Positions 23,799 to 30,832 of a DNA stretch of 64,000 bases are shown in pieces. The translations under genes and the position numbers were made by a program. The DNA is taken from assembly GCA_024743195.1 (NCBI GenBank), contig JANSXE010000001.1, forward strand, positions 372,001 through 436,000, written 5' to 3'. The notes under the pieces were generated by a model. It did not search any database, was not told the DNA's origin, and was given only the letters and a program-made list of their open reading frames with translations. Every line of letters starts with the position of its first letter. Within the stretch, counting starts at the first letter, position 1. The stretch is from Alphaproteobacteria bacterium (GTDB taxonomy: Bacteria > Pseudomonadota > Alphaproteobacteria > UBA8366 > Aestuariispiraceae).

Positions 23799-24763
23799 TG
23801 CGCCGCTCCGATCGAGAAGTCGAGGTTCTCGAAGCCCTGCTTCAGATGGTCGAGCGTCAGCGCCGCTTTCTGAGACGCGGCCAGGAACTGTCCGTTCCAC
23901 AGCGTGTTTGCGGCCAACCGGAACGCGCCCGGCCGTTTGGCGACTGCGCGCAAAAAGTCCTGCATGCCCTTGTCGTCGAGCGCGGCGGCGGCGACGAAGG
24001 CTTCGACGTCTTGCGCCGCAGGCTTGCGCGCCGCGACCCGCCGGCCGACGCGGCTCTTGAACTGCGCGCCGTCGCGCTCGCGCGCCATCTTGTTGATGAT
24101 GTGCGTGAGCGTTTCATTGCCGAGCAGGGCGACCCCGACCCCGTAATCGTCGTGAAGAGAACGCAGTTGCTCCAGCGCCTTGGCGTCCAACCGCTGCGCC
24201 TCGTCTATCAGCAACAGCGATCGACGGCCGCCCAAGCGCTCACCGACCGCATCGGCGTAGTCTGCAGGGTTCCGCGCCGGGATTCGGAGCCTGCGAACCA
24301 GCGTCCAAAGCAGGCCGTTGTGGTTCGCCTTCGACGGGTCGGTGTTGATGAAGTGGGCGTTCGGCGTCGCCTTCGCATACTCCCGCGCCGCCGTCGTCTT
24401 CGACATGCCGGGATCGGCGACGACCAGGGTGATGGACGGCCGAACGCGCGCGTAGTCGAGGCCGATCCATATCTCCTCGACGAAGGGGGTTCGCACGAAG
24501 GGCAGGGCTGCCGGAACCCCGACGGGCGATTCGCGCTCGGCCGCCCGACTGTCCAGCCAGCGCTTGGCGCGCCTGGCCATGCCCTGCATGTCGCCCGCGT
24601 AAGTGCCGTTCGCAACCGCCTGCAGGGTCTGATGGGCCATCTCGGCCTGCTCGCCGAGCTGCGGCCAACTCAGGCCCTCGCGCTCCTTGATCGCGCGGAT
24701 CTCGGCGCCGATCGCCTCGATCTCCTCCGCGGACAAGAGGGTTTCGGTTTTCATCGCGTTCAT
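23795..24763 (-). CDS. Transposition target-DNA ATPase, MuB family
   Basis: 322 aa. An N-terminal helix-turn-helix region (LSWPQLGEQAEMAHQTLQAVANG) precedes an AAA+ domain. The Walker A is a variant, ADPGMSKT at 116-123, lacking the second Gly; Walker B is SLLLIDEAQ near 181-189; a sensor-1 VALLGNET follows. MuB captures target DNA and stimulates transposase A, encoded directly upstream. Confidence 0.9.
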   Translation of the reverse strand: MNAMKTETLLSAEEIEAIGAEIRAIKEREGLSWPQLGEQAEMAHQTLQAVANGTYAGDMQGMARRAKRWLDSRAAERESPVGVPAALPFVRTPFVEEIWIGLDYARVRPSITLVVADPGMSKTTAAREYAKATPNAHFINTDPSKANHNGLLWTLVRRLRIPARNPADYADAVGERLGGRRSLLLIDEAQRLDAKALEQLRSLHDDYGVGVALLGNETLTHIINKMARERDGAQFKSRVGRRVAARKPAAQDVEAFVAAAALDDKGMQDFLRAVAKRPGAFRLAANTLWNGQFLAASQKAALTLDHLKQGFENLDFSIGAAQ

Positions 24764-24827
24764 CTAGTCTGACCTCGCTCTAGTTTGGGCCTCGAAGGCG
24801 CGGCGCCGGTGCAAGCGGCCCGCGCCT

Positions 24828-26771
24828 TCACTCGTCCTGCGCCTCCACGAGCCGCAGTACATTCGTCATCGCCGCGTAGTCCTCTTGCGTCGCGTCCGCC
24901 TCTTCGTTGGCTTGCTGGGCGATCGCGCGGGCCGGCGCCGCGGCTCCCGCGACCATGCGGACCGTCCGCGCGGCCGGCGGCGGCGGGGGCTCGATCTCGG
25001 GCTGCATTCGCACCCACTCCTCGATCGACATCTCCTGCTCGAGCTCGGCCGCGCGCCGCGCGCTGCGAACAAACTCCCGCCGCTTGCGGTTGTGATCGCG
25101 GGCCGCATCGACGCTGTCGAAGCCGACGGCCTCCAAGACCTCGGCGAACCCGAGATAGGCGCCGTCCCGCCGATACAGGTGCACACCGGCGTGCAAATTG
25201 TCGGGGTCGAACCGGACGGTCAGCTTCTCGCCGACATGGTTCGAGAGAAGCTTCGACCAGAAGCGGTTTCCAAGGAGATGGACGGCGCCGTCCGGCTGGC
25301 GGGCGGTGACGGCCTCGGCCGCCAGCATCGCCATGCGCAGTTGCGCCTCGCCAGCCTGCTTGACGATCGCCGTCTCGTAGCTCGCCTCGAAGGCTTCGTC
25401 GAAGCTGCGCACGCCCCCGCACACCTTCGTGCGTCTTTGCGGGCGCCGGTTGTGGGCGATGATGCCGCGCTCGAAGGTTTGGAGGAACGCGTCGAAATCG
25501 ACAGCTTTGGGCGTGTAGTCGGGCTTGTTGGCCGGGCTGTTGCCGGTGTAGCAACCGGCGAAGGCCGGATGCATCGAGATGCGTTCGCACACATCGCGGA
25601 ACGCCCGCTCGATCGGCTTCGACTGGCCGGAATAGGGCGTCGTCCAGTGGACTTCGACGCCGAGCTGGGTGAGGACGCCCGACATCTCTTCCGGGCTGAC
25701 CTTGAACCGGAAGCGCGTCGGCTGGCCGCCGGTGATCAACTTCGCGGCAAAGCCGCGGCCGTTGTCGAGATAGGCGAGCTCCGGGATTCCGTAATTCTTG
25801 AAGACGTCCAGGAAGGCGAGCCGAACGCCCGTCGCGGTCTCCGCCGCGTCGATGCGCCAGGAGAGAATCTTGCCGCTGAAGAGATCCTGGATCGCCAGAA
25901 CCACGGGCCGGATCACCGACCCGTCCGGCATCTTCACCCAGACGTCCATCTTGTGGCCGTCGGCGTTGACCGCCTGCATCGCCGTGAAGTGCGAGCGGTC
26001 CCGCTCCTGCGCGGGATAGCGCCGCTTGAGCGCTTCCGGCCCCTCGCGCAGCAGCACCCGGACGGGCGCCGGAATTTCGGTCTCGATGCGCCGCATCAGG
26101 GTGCGCAGCGACGGGATCGCCCACCCCTCGACAGCGGCGGTCTCGACGAGGCGCTCGTAGCAGGCCTCGGCCGTCACGGGCTCGAGGCGCAGGTAATCGG
26201 CCTTGAAGGCGGCCCACGCCCGCGGATGGCACGCCGCGGTCTTCGTGCGGCCTTGGTGCTGCGGCGCGAGGTACGGCAGCCAGTCCGCGCGATCGGCGGC
26301 GGCGACCAAGTCGAACCATGTCCAGATCGTTCGGGCGCCCTTCGCGACGCGCCGGGCCACGGCGGCCACCGCGGCGTTCTTCTGCAACCCGCCGCGTTCG
26401 AGCGCGATAACGGACTCGAGCGCCGCCAGCCGGTCGCGCGCGGTCTCCTTCCGGCTTTCCGGAAGCCCCTCGAACCACCGCCACAATTCGCTTACTGGGC
26501 GATCCGGCTTTGCGGAGGCCGGCTCGGCCTTCACCCGGGCCGCGCGGGCGTCGGAGACGAGCTTGAGCTGCGCGCGCTGTGGCAGGAGACTGTAGTGGTA
26601 TTCCCGGCCGCCGCCGTTGCCGCGGCGCGCCCGGCAAAGCGGCTCGCCGGCCGCGGTGAGACGCTTATCCCACCCGGCCTTCTTGGCCGCGGCGTTCACG
26701 CCGCGCTTCGTGGCGGGCAAGTCGGGCAGAGCCAGCGCGGCCAGTTCGGCGGCGGTGAACCACTCCTTCAT
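24828..26771 (-). CDS. Phage transposase A (MuA-like DDE recombinase)
   Basis: 647 aa. The N-terminal Ibeta/Igamma-like DNA-binding part begins KEWFTAAELAALALPDLPATKRGV. The rve core has the DDE triad at D271 (NADGH), D336 (LDNGRGF) and E388 (KPIERAF), almost the same numbering as Mu A (269/336/392). The C-terminal part (about 570-647) is the region that contacts MuB in Mu. It catalyses end cleavage and strand transfer. Confidence 0.95.
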   Translation of the reverse strand: MKEWFTAAELAALALPDLPATKRGVNAAAKKAGWDKRLTAAGEPLCRARRGNGGGREYHYSLLPQRAQLKLVSDARAARVKAEPASAKPDRPVSELWRWFEGLPESRKETARDRLAALESVIALERGGLQKNAAVAAVARRVAKGARTIWTWFDLVAAADRADWLPYLAPQHQGRTKTAACHPRAWAAFKADYLRLEPVTAEACYERLVETAAVEGWAIPSLRTLMRRIETEIPAPVRVLLREGPEALKRRYPAQERDRSHFTAMQAVNADGHKMDVWVKMPDGSVIRPVVLAIQDLFSGKILSWRIDAAETATGVRLAFLDVFKNYGIPELAYLDNGRGFAAKLITGGQPTRFRFKVSPEEMSGVLTQLGVEVHWTTPYSGQSKPIERAFRDVCERISMHPAFAGCYTGNSPANKPDYTPKAVDFDAFLQTFERGIIAHNRRPQRRTKVCGGVRSFDEAFEASYETAIVKQAGEAQLRMAMLAAEAVTARQPDGAVHLLGNRFWSKLLSNHVGEKLTVRFDPDNLHAGVHLYRRDGAYLGFAEVLEAVGFDSVDAARDHNRKRREFVRSARRAAELEQEMSIEEWVRMQPEIEPPPPPAARTVRMVAGAAAPARAIAQQANEEADATQEDYAAMTNVLRLVEAQDE

Positions 26772-27253
26772 GGCCGCGTCGCCTTCTTGGCGTTACGAAG
26801 CGCCGCCTGATACTCCCGATCGGTGATGTTGCGCCGCTCGCCGAGCTGGCCGACCTCGACCCAGGAGAGCCACTTCTCCTCGACGACCGCAGCGCCGAAC
26901 ATCTCGGCGATCATTTGCAGCGGTCGGATGTCACCGGTGGCGTGAACGAGGGCGATCAGCCTTATCGCGCTGATCGTGTGATCCTTGCGCGCCTCGCTGG
27001 CGTAGGCGTCGAGCATCGCCTTGGTGACGGTGGTCTCCTCGTGGTCCTCCTCGCCCAGGAAGGCGGTCATGCGCTTGGCTATCTCTTCGCGGCTGAGCGC
27101 GCTGTCCTTCATCGTCTCTGACACGCAGCGCGCGACCCGCGCCTTCAGCGAGGCGGTTCGGACCCGCGTCTCCTCATAGCGCTTGACGATCTCCGGCGGC
27201 TTCCAGGTCAAGAGATCGCCTGTCAGCGGGCAGGGTTGGTGGGTCTTCGCCAT
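26768..27253 (-). CDS. Conserved early phage protein next to transposase
   Basis: 161 aa, starting MAKTHQPCPLTGDLLTWKPPEIV. Helical; SREEIAKRMTAFLGEE and TKAMLDAYASEARKDHTISAIRLIALVHATGD look like a regulator of the HTH type. Four-nt overlap with the transposase start and with the ParB-like stop, so all three are co-translated. No family name known to me. Confidence 0.65.
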   Translation of the reverse strand: MAKTHQPCPLTGDLLTWKPPEIVKRYEETRVRTASLKARVARCVSETMKDSALSREEIAKRMTAFLGEEDHEETTVTKAMLDAYASEARKDHTISAIRLIALVHATGDIRPLQMIAEMFGAAVVEEKWLSWVEVGQLGERRNITDREYQAALRNAKKATRP

Positions 27254-28110
27254 CAGGCCGCCTCCTCCTCTTCCGGCTCGTCGATCCAGCAGAGCGCCTG
27301 GCCGGCGCCATTGCCGAAGCCGGTCTCCACCAGCTCCTCGACGAAGGCGCGCTGGTCGCGCTTGGAGAGCCGCGCGAACGCATCGAGCGCGCGCTGCAGC
27401 GCGCTGGTCTCTGGGGCGGCGGCGTCGGCGGCGGGTGCGCCGGAGAGCCGTTTGTGGGCGCCGCCGACGGTCTTGGCCTCACCGGCGCGGATCAGACCCG
27501 CGAGGCGGCGCTGGATCTCCGGCCCGAACTTGGAAAGCCGCTCCAGCTCCTTCTGATTGTCCTCGATCGCCGAACCGCGCAGCGCATCGGCCGCCGCGCC
27601 GTCCAGCCGCTCGCCGATTTGAACCGCCTTCTTGAGCGTCGCCTCGGTCCAGCCGGTGCGCCCGGCCGCTGCAGCTGACCAAGAGGGAATCTTTCCCTCT
27701 TGAAACTCAGCGCTGCGGCGGTCGCCGCCATGCGCCGCCTCCGGGTTGAGCGCCAAATGAACGGCCTTCAGCTCGGAGACGAACTGCGCGCGCTCCAACT
27801 TGCTGAGCTCGTTTCGCGCCAGATTCTCCAGAAGTTCATCGCGGCGGTACGTCAGATCGTCGCCGGTAAGCACCACGGCCGGGATCGTCTCCCAGCCGAG
27901 GCTTGTGCAGGCGGTCAGGCGATGCAGGCCCGATACGAGCCGGTAGGGCGTATCGCCGTCCTGCCTGCCTACTTCGATCGGTTGGCGCAGGCCGCGCTCG
28001 GCGATGTCGGCGCTCAGCGCCTCGACCTTCACCGCGGTGGCTGGGCGCTTCCTGTCGCCGATTGCGATGTCAGCGATCGCAATCTCCTCGACGGCGAGAC
28101 GGCTGTTCAT
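27253..28110 (-). CDS. ParB/Srx-fold protein
   Basis: 285 aa. The N-terminal 100 residues have the ParB N-domain motifs (IERGLRQPIEV-like GLRQPIEVGRQ, YRLVSGLHRLTACTSLGW, LLENLARNELSKLERA). After HGGDRRS comes a KorB/ParB-like HTH zone and a helical tail. ParB-like proteins in this place between Ner and A are known in RcapMu-type phages; a role in regulation or end binding is inferred. Confidence 0.85.
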   Translation of the reverse strand: MNSRLAVEEIAIADIAIGDRKRPATAVKVEALSADIAERGLRQPIEVGRQDGDTPYRLVSGLHRLTACTSLGWETIPAVVLTGDDLTYRRDELLENLARNELSKLERAQFVSELKAVHLALNPEAAHGGDRRSAEFQEGKIPSWSAAAAGRTGWTEATLKKAVQIGERLDGAAADALRGSAIEDNQKELERLSKFGPEIQRRLAGLIRAGEAKTVGGAHKRLSGAPAADAAAPETSALQRALDAFARLSKRDQRAFVEELVETGFGNGAGQALCWIDEPEEEEAA

Positions 28111-28391
28111 GCGGCCCCCGCTTTTTGACGGTGCGCGCCGAGGGCCGAGTTGCTACGCTTTGAACGCATCGCGAGGCGGCCGCCGTCGGGCCCGTACCAC
28201 TCCGGCCAGAGCTGGTGGCGGGTTGCGCCGAGGAAATCGGCGATGGCGTCATTGCCCCGCGGAACGGGTTGGCGCAGGGCCTTGCGCACCGCGCTGTCGG
28301 AGAGGTCCTTCGCCCGCCGCGCGAGACCGGAAAGCGTCATTCCGCGCTTTCGGATGCGCGCCTTGATGTCTTCGGGGTGCGTGTTTCGCAT
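28107..28391 (-). CDS. Ner-like negative regulator of transposition
   Basis: 94 aa. MRNTHPEDIKARIRKRGMTLSGLARRAKDLSDSAVRKAL ... RQPVPRGNDAIADFLGATRHQLWPEWY parallels Mu Ner (HTH ending in xxxxIWPSRY). Divergent from the repressor gene, first gene of the early transposition operon. A hairpin (28408-28429) lies in its leader. Confidence 0.85.
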   Translation of the reverse strand: MRNTHPEDIKARIRKRGMTLSGLARRAKDLSDSAVRKALRQPVPRGNDAIADFLGATRHQLWPEWYGPDGGRLAMRSKRSNSALGAHRQKAGAA

Positions 28392-28407
28392 GGTTTCTTT
28401 CGTCGTG

Positions 28408-28429
28408 ACCCGGTCTGGCAGGACCGGGT
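28408..28429 (+). other. Hairpin in the Ner leader
   Basis: ACCCGGTC (28408-28415), a 6-nt loop, GACCGGGT (28422-28429), followed on the plus strand by TTTGTT. It resembles a plus-strand terminator, yet no plus-strand gene lies upstream; on the minus strand it is a leader hairpin just before the Ner start. Confidence 0.4.
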
Positions 28430-28444
28430 TTTGTTGGGGGTGAG

Positions 28445-28635
28445 TATTCCCGAATGGGAATAACGCTAACTGGAAATCCGGCTCGCATCAACCGGAAAAA
28501 CGGTTCCCAGATGCCAAAGCTAATCGAATTTCCGGTTCAGCCAAAAGTCACAGGAAGTCAATGAGTTATGGAGAACCGGGAAAAGCCAAGCGATTTGGGA
28601 AGCGAGGTTCCCACTTTCAGGCAGGAAGTGGGAAC
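28445..28635. promoter_or_regulatory. Immunity operator region (repeated TTCCC/GGGAA dyads)
   Basis: TATTCCC-GAAT-GGGAATA is a perfect dyad at 28445-28462. A second perfect dyad, GTTCCCACTT (28607-28616) and AAGTGGGAAC (28626-28635), lies inside the repressor coding start. Further TTCCC or GGGAA half-sites occur at about 28504, 28578 and 28597, and AACCGG/CCGGTT motifs at 28490, 28501, 28535 and 28573. Such clusters fit cooperative repressor and Ner operators between divergent promoters. Confidence 0.6.
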
Positions 28636-29029
28636 GCGGCTGCGCGAGATAGAAAACCGGTTCAAAAACCGGGAATCCGCCGCCAAGTGCGCCGGCGTCG
28701 CCAAGTCGACGCTGCAGAGTTGGATCGAAGGCAGGGCCGACCCCTCCTTCGAGGCTGTTTCCCGCCTTTCGCGCGAAACCGGGGTGAGCATTGACTGGAT
28801 CGCCTTCGGCGCAGAAGAGCCAACCAGTGCCGGGGCTGCGCCGGACGACGAGACGCTGCGCGCCGTCATGGATGCGGTGGCCTTTGAGGTGGAGGGCCGC
28901 GGGCTTCACCTGCGGCCGACCCAGTTCGCGCGGCTCTGCCAGGTCGTCTACCGCTTGATCACCGAATCGGGCGCGAGCAATCGCGCCGCGGCGATCAAGG
29001 CGGCGCTTGAGCTGGTGGAGCTCAACTAG
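28568..29029 (+). CDS. XRE-family c-type repressor
   Basis: 153 aa, ATG 28568 preceded by AGGAAG. A helix-turn-helix (ESAAKCAGVAKSTLQSWIEGRADPSFEAVSRLSRETGV) is followed by SIDWIAFGAEEP and a helical C-terminal domain (LRAVMDAVAFEVEGRGLHL). It diverges from Ner, the usual place of the lysogeny repressor. Its architecture also matches the chromosomal XRE protein at 54446-54889, suggesting paralogy. Confidence 0.85.
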   Translation: MENREKPSDLGSEVPTFRQEVGTRLREIENRFKNRESAAKCAGVAKSTLQSWIEGRADPSFEAVSRLSRETGVSIDWIAFGAEEPTSAGAAPDDETLRAVMDAVAFEVEGRGLHLRPTQFARLCQVVYRLITESGASNRAAAIKAALELVELN

Positions 29030-29123
29030 TTCCCGTCTCGCTTGTCACGGCCACCCGCGATGGTAAGGTAACTGCTCGCTTAGGCTGCGGTTTGCGGTTG
29101 CGACCCGAATTGAGGATATCGCT

Positions 29124-29381
29124 ATGTCCCTGGAATTCTTGCATTCTGAGGTGCAGCGCATCCTCAACGGCGGCCGGCCGATGGACCGTTCCGATCGCAT
29201 GGCCTGGATCAAGGACACCATCGCCGCTCTTGAGATCGGGCCGATCGTCGCCGGCTTCGCGCTCAGCCACTTCGGCTCTGCCGACATCGAGACGCTCGAC
29301 GACGCGCAACTGGCCCGCCTGCAGCGCTTCGTGAAGAATTGCGCGGACGTCGAAATCGAATGCCGGGCGCGGCCGCAATGA
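29124..29381 (+). CDS. Small helical protein of cargo module
   Basis: 85 aa, MSLEFLHSEVQRILNGG, ending FVKNCADVEIECRARPQ. The part IGPIVAGFALSHFGSADIETLDDAQLARLQRF matches VRPLVDAYVRESFGAESMEQ... of the chromosomal gene at 54162-54389. It lies between repressor and PAS-like gene, with an ATGA overlap to the latter. Function unknown. Confidence 0.75.
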   Translation: MSLEFLHSEVQRILNGGRPMDRSDRMAWIKDTIAALEIGPIVAGFALSHFGSADIETLDDAQLARLQRFVKNCADVEIECRARPQ

Positions 29382-29857
29382 GCGCCTTCATCGAGCCGAT
29401 CGACGCGGCCTATTTCGCGCCGAATGGCCGCTGCGCCGCGGGCATCGCTTGGTTTCGCAGCGCCGACGGGTTCATGAACGCAGGAGACGACGCGGTTCTC
29501 TCGCGTCTGATGGCGGAGAGCCACGTCTCCGTGATCCGTGATCCCGAGATCCCGCCCGTCCTCTACATGGTCGGCGCGCAGAGCCCGGCCGCCGCGACCT
29601 TCGGCGAGGAGTGGGCGGCCGACGCCACGGGCGCCGCCGGCGTGCCGGACGAAGAGGCGGAGCGTCTCTGCAACGCGGCCTATTACGACGCCGCGGCGCG
29701 CGAGCGGCCGGTCGCTCACGTCTGCCGCGCGTCGTTCCGGGTGTCGCCGGCGCGCAAGGTCGACCTCTTCTACACGCGACTCCTGTTGCCGCTTCGCCGG
29801 CGCGGCCGGCCGCCGCTCATTCTGTGTTGCGCTGATCTAATGCGACACGATAGCTGA
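29378..29857 (+). CDS. PAS-like sensor-type protein of cargo module
   Basis: 159 aa from ATG 29378. Features AGVPDEEAERLCNAAYYDAA, RPVAHVCRASFRV and FYTRLLLPLRRRG align with AGVPDSAYDERLREDYF, LPLAQTVRTSLDV and EYCRYIFPVTIAG of the chromosomal PAS-like protein at 53627-54169. The pattern resembles the PAS_5-type single domain seen in Rhodospirillales. Its 3' end overlaps the convergent GNAT-like gene by 41 bp. Confidence 0.7.
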   Translation: MSAFIEPIDAAYFAPNGRCAAGIAWFRSADGFMNAGDDAVLSRLMAESHVSVIRDPEIPPVLYMVGAQSPAAATFGEEWAADATGAAGVPDEEAERLCNAAYYDAAARERPVAHVCRASFRVSPARKVDLFYTRLLLPLRRRGRPPLILCCADLMRHDS

Positions 29858-30509
29858 GATCGGCGCGCGAGGCGGCGACGAACCAATCCTTCTCGCTGAT
29901 CGAGGCCGGCTTGTCGCTGTAGTGGCTGCCGTAGGGCTCGGCCCGCCAATAGCCGATCTTGACGTGATAGCCGCGCAAGACCTTCTCCTCGGCCACGAAT
30001 CCCCAGATCCAATCCGGGTCCCACCGCAGATAGGCGATCAGGTGCGCGAGCACCGCGAAGCGCTGCGCCAGGCGCTTTCCGCGCGCCGCCTCGGCGACGA
30101 ACAGATCGCCGTGATACACGACCGAGCCGGTCACCTGATGGACCATCGGCGCGTGGCCGATCAGCTCGGCCTGGCTGTGGGCGCAGTAGTAGCGGTGGTA
30201 CTGCCGGTCGAGATGGGCGGCGAGCGGGACGCTGATCCGCTCGCGACGCATGGCCTGGACGGCGAGCGTCGCGCCGTCCGCGCCGCGCGCCTCGAGCCAG
30301 AGAAGGTCGGCCGGGTCGATGTCGTTGATCGCGGGATCGAGCGGCGGGGAAGGCGCGGCCTTGCCGGAAAGCGCCTGCAACGCGGCGGCGAAGGCCGTGA
30401 TGTCGTCGGCCTGGCGGATCAGGACGCCGTCGGCTGCCAGCGCGGCGTCCAGGCGCACGGCGGCGCGCATGGTCGCCAGTTCGTTGCGGGGCGGGCGGTG
30501 GAACTGCAT
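29817..30509 (-). CDS. GNAT-like acyltransferase of cargo module
   Basis: 230 aa from ATG 30509. The stretch VVYHGDLFVAEAARGKRLAQRFAVLAHLIAYLRWDPDWIWGFVAEE looks like a GNAT motif A (V....RGxxL) followed by helix and strand. The same order occurs in the chromosomal protein at 53053-53694 (YHGDTWVSPAMRGARLGG ... RWQPDFVYAFFEK). Substrate unknown. Transcribed toward the PAS-like gene. Confidence 0.7.
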   Translation of the reverse strand: MQFHRPPRNELATMRAAVRLDAALAADGVLIRQADDITAFAAALQALSGKAAPSPPLDPAINDIDPADLLWLEARGADGATLAVQAMRRERISVPLAAHLDRQYHRYYCAHSQAELIGHAPMVHQVTGSVVYHGDLFVAEAARGKRLAQRFAVLAHLIAYLRWDPDWIWGFVAEEKVLRGYHVKIGYWRAEPYGSHYSDKPASISEKDWFVAASRADLSYRVALDQRNTE

Positions 30510-30710
30510 GGCGGTCCTCGGCCGATGGTTGGTTGGCCGCGATTTTTCCACCATTCGGCGCGCCGCGCAAAACCGCCTCTAAGACGCCGCTGAGAGCCCG
30601 CCCAGCGATCTCTGCGCGACTGCCATTTCAAGTGACCGCCACCGCCGAGTCGCCCTACACTGCCAAATCAAACCCCGCGCCGCCGAAAGGCCCAAAATGC
30701 CCGCATCCCC

Positions 30711-30770
30711 CTATATCCCGCCCCGTCCCGCCATATCCCGCCTCACTGCAGGTTCATGTGTCCTCTAACA
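30711..30770 (-). other. Predicted left end of the prophage with transposase-binding repeats
   Basis: Two ATATCCCGCC copies (about 30713 and 30733, 20 bp apart), a related GTCCCGCC between them, and a terminal sequence reading TGTTAGAGGACACATG from 30770 on the minus strand. Mu-type ends begin with TG and hold spaced transposase sites. The remaining noncoding DNA (30510-30710) shows nothing else I can name. Confidence 0.5.
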
Positions 30771-30777
30771 GAGGGAG

Positions 30778-30813
30778 AAAAAGCCGCCCCCCTTCATGGG
30801 TGGAGCGGGGCGG
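30778..30813 (-). terminator. Intrinsic terminator of the repeat-rich membrane protein gene
   Basis: On the minus strand CCGCCCC (30813-30807), a 16-nt loop, GGGGCGG (30790-30784), then CTTTTTCTCC. It ends a few bases from the predicted prophage terminus, so the phage inserted just behind this host terminator. Confidence 0.7.
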
Positions 30814-30832
30814 GAGCGGCCCGCGCGCCCGC

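Larger units (their letters stand above)
1..30770 (-). mobile_element. Mu-like transposable prophage, left part (right end outside window)
   Basis: Gene order from high to low coordinate follows Mu: repressor, Ner, transposase A, ATPase B, early genes, GemA, Mor-type activator, lysis, gp25-gp29, F, protease, major head, tail. Nearly all genes are on the minus strand with tiny gaps or stop/start overlaps. The left terminus is put at 30770 by inference: a TGTTAGAGG end (minus strand), two copies of ATATCCCGCC just inside it, and a host terminator ending a few bases outside. The right end is not in the window. All core genes seen are intact, so it may be functional. Confidence 0.93.

Noticed and set aside
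24885-26810. 641-codon plus-strand frame opposite transposase A
   Set aside because: The DDE transposase is clear on the minus strand; this is an antisense artefact.
28561-28794. ATG at 28561 as repressor start
   Set aside because: That frame is a 77-codon shadow; the frame from 28568 encodes the HTH protein.
29030-29123. Alternative prophage left end just after the repressor gene
   Set aside because: No repeated transposase-site-like motif or convincing TG terminus here, and the next three genes match the chromosomal module that also includes an XRE gene.
29817-30509. LuxI-type acyl-homoserine-lactone synthase
   Set aside because: Size is similar but the conserved LuxI residues (R, F, W, then D-x-x-D and E...R) are not visible; only a GNAT-like motif is.
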